NCBI GenBank assembly: GCA_026388915.1
Contig: JAPLIW010000803.1
Span: 1 to 5,631 of the forward strand
Direction: 5' to 3'
Length of the DNA stretch: 5,631 nt
Origin: Deltaproteobacteria bacterium
GTDB taxonomy: Bacteria; Desulfobacterota; SM23-61
Made by a program: the position numbers and the translations under genes. Numbering within the stretch: position 1 is the stretch's first letter; every line of letters starts with the position of its first letter. Under the pieces are notes generated by a model that was not told the origin of the DNA, made no database searches, and worked only from the letters and a program-made list of their open reading frames with translations. Of the stretch, positions 4,703 to 5,631 are shown piece after piece.

Positions 4703-5168
4703 CCTCAAAATCCTCCGGGTCACCACTCAAGACGAAGTTCGGAAACTGCATCAGCTGGATAAAGAAAAAAATGGTTTAATAAAAAAGAAACCGTCCAGCT
4801 ATATCATGCGCGCTGGTGGGTCTATCCTTCATGATTTTTACACGGGAATCGAAAAGATATTCGAGAATATAGCCAAAGAGGTGGATCGAAGGGTCCCGAC
4901 AGGAGTAGAATGGCACAGTGAACTTATCCATCAAATGACCTTGGAGATCCCGGGCCTCAGGCCCCCCATCCTATCTGCAGCCACTGCCAAGAAACTGAGG
5001 GAATACCTCGGTTTTCGACATCTTTTCCGAAAAAGGTATGGATTTGAGCTTGATTGGAAGAAGATGGAAGGGCTCTTGCAAAACGTCCCGGAAGTCCTCG
5101 CTCTTCTGGAAAAAGATATCGGGAACTTCTTCAACTTAATCGATTCCCTCCCCCGAAAATCGAAATAA
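4695..5168 (+). CDS. HepT-like protein (putative HEPN-type RNase toxin of an MNT/HepT pair)
   Basis: The product is 157 residues, probably all-helical and soluble. It overlaps the MNT gene by 8 bases and starts at TTG with its Shine-Dalgarno inside that gene. The C-terminal half contains a block I recognise from HepT-like proteins that accompany MNT enzymes: LREYLGFRHLFRKRYGFELD at 101-120, followed by VPEVLALLEKDIGNFF at 131-146. R102-x6-H109 fits the general HEPN R-x(4-6)-H catalytic pattern. Classical HepT has R-x4-H-x-Y, in which the tyrosine is the AMPylation site; here the nearest candidate is Y115, six positions after the histidine, so the modified residue may differ. In this family the protein is expected to be an RNase toxin held in check by the MNT partner. 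An earlier helix pair (about 40-64) probably forms the dimer face. Toxicity and target are not visible in sequence. Confidence 0.75.
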   Translation: MNNLKILRVTTQDEVRKLHQLDKEKNGLIKKKPSSYIMRAGGSILHDFYTGIEKIFENIAKEVDRRVPTGVEWHSELIHQMTLEIPGLRPPILSAATAKKLREYLGFRHLFRKRYGFELDWKKMEGLLQNVPEVLALLEKDIGNFFNLIDSLPRKSK

Positions 5169-5631
5169 TATTATTGCACCTTAGGTTACCGCTTTATGGG
5201 AAGGGGCAAAGGATTCCGGGAAATTATGAAGCTTTCCGATATCTAGCAACCTGGCATTTCGCGGCACCATGACCAATGGGCGAAATTGCCATGAGCCATT
5301 CTTTGATCCATTCTGACTGAAAGATTCAGTCAGCCCTCTCCTTATTCTTACTGTCGGCGCAGGGACTCGGAGGAGGACCTAGAGATCGAGATCCCCTTTT
5401 AATACCCGTTTTGACAATCCATTCGACGAGAGAGCCCGGGCACCAACGTGGAGGCCAATCAAGGACCTCGGGAGGGACAATCGTGGGCCTCTCACTTGAA
5501 CTTTGGAATCCGGATTAGGGATGATGGATGGCCCCCCCAGTGGGGCATACCGGATAAAAATAACGATTAGGTTCAAAGTTCGTCGAATCGTTCGACCCAG
5601 AGGCTCTCGATGGGGTGAGAGATTCGTCGAA
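5169..5631. other. 463-base stretch without a supported gene
   Basis: No frame on either strand shows a recognisable domain together with a start signal. It contains a perfect stem-loop (5313-5333), a pair of related words CCATGACCAAT and CCATGAGCCATT (5268 and 5290), a 10-base palindrome AATCCGGATT (5507-5516), and a 9-base direct repeat TTCGTCGAA (5579-5587 and 5623-5631). A + strand frame beginning at ATG 5521 stays open to the window edge (37 codons) but lacks a ribosome binding site and resembles nothing I know. Confidence 0.5.
5313..5333. repeat. Perfect 9-bp stem-loop downstream of the HepT-like gene
   Basis: CTGACTGAA (5313-5321) and TTCAGTCAG (5325-5333) are exact reverse complements with a three-base loop AGA. 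The following bases are pyrimidine-rich (CCCTCTCCTTATTCTT) but there is no clean T-run, so it is at best a weak terminator. It could equally be a dyad operator for a gene outside the window. Confidence 0.55.

Noticed and set aside
5411..5439. Exact TTGACA at 5411-5416 as a promoter -35 box
   Set aside because: The position 17 bases downstream is GC-rich (around CCCGGG) with no -10-like hexamer.
5379..5576. 65-codon - strand frame in the terminal stretch
   Set aside because: No ribosome binding site, no recognisable motif, and low-complexity composition typical of a chance frame.

Overview
The window most likely comes from a GC-rich Gram-negative bacterium. The style of the intergenic repeats (tetraloop hairpins, C/G-rich palindromes, heptamer tandem repeats, an AT-rich dispersed repeat) recalls Desulfobacterota ('Deltaproteobacteria') and metagenome-assembled relatives. 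That placement is an inference from style and memory, with no marker gene behind it.

Layout. Positions 1-120 hold four tetraloop hairpins of a dispersed repeat family, followed by an AT-rich repeat (about 120-225). Then comes a branched-chain amino acid (LIV/HAAT-type) ABC transporter on the + strand: permease livH (282-1175), permease livM (1551-2522), ATPase livG (2523-3257) and ATPase livF (3323-4021). Both permeases and both ATPases are intact, so the membrane part of the importer is complete. The periplasmic binding protein (LivJ/K type) is not in the window and is presumably encoded elsewhere, perhaps just upstream. The operon is unusually loose: 375 bases separate livH from livM and hold two palindromic MITE-like elements, a 20-base direct repeat and a heptamer tandem repeat. 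Another heptamer tandem array separates livG from livF.

Downstream is a defence or toxin-antitoxin style cluster. It starts with a 49-codon AbrB/MazE-like DNA-binding protein (4125-4274) that is easily missed because of its size. Next is a minimal nucleotidyltransferase (MNT, 4355-4702), overlapped by a HepT-like partner (4695-5168). The MNT gene is preceded by an extended -10 box so close to its ATG that a leaderless mRNA is likely. By family knowledge MNT/HepT pairs are toxin-antitoxin modules in which the MNT enzyme nucleotidylates and silences the HepT RNase. Here the HepT active-site motif is spaced differently from the classical one. Parts of this cluster are visibly richer in A+T than the liv genes.

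Positions 5169-5631 hold no gene I can support. They contain a perfect 9-bp stem-loop and a few short repeats.
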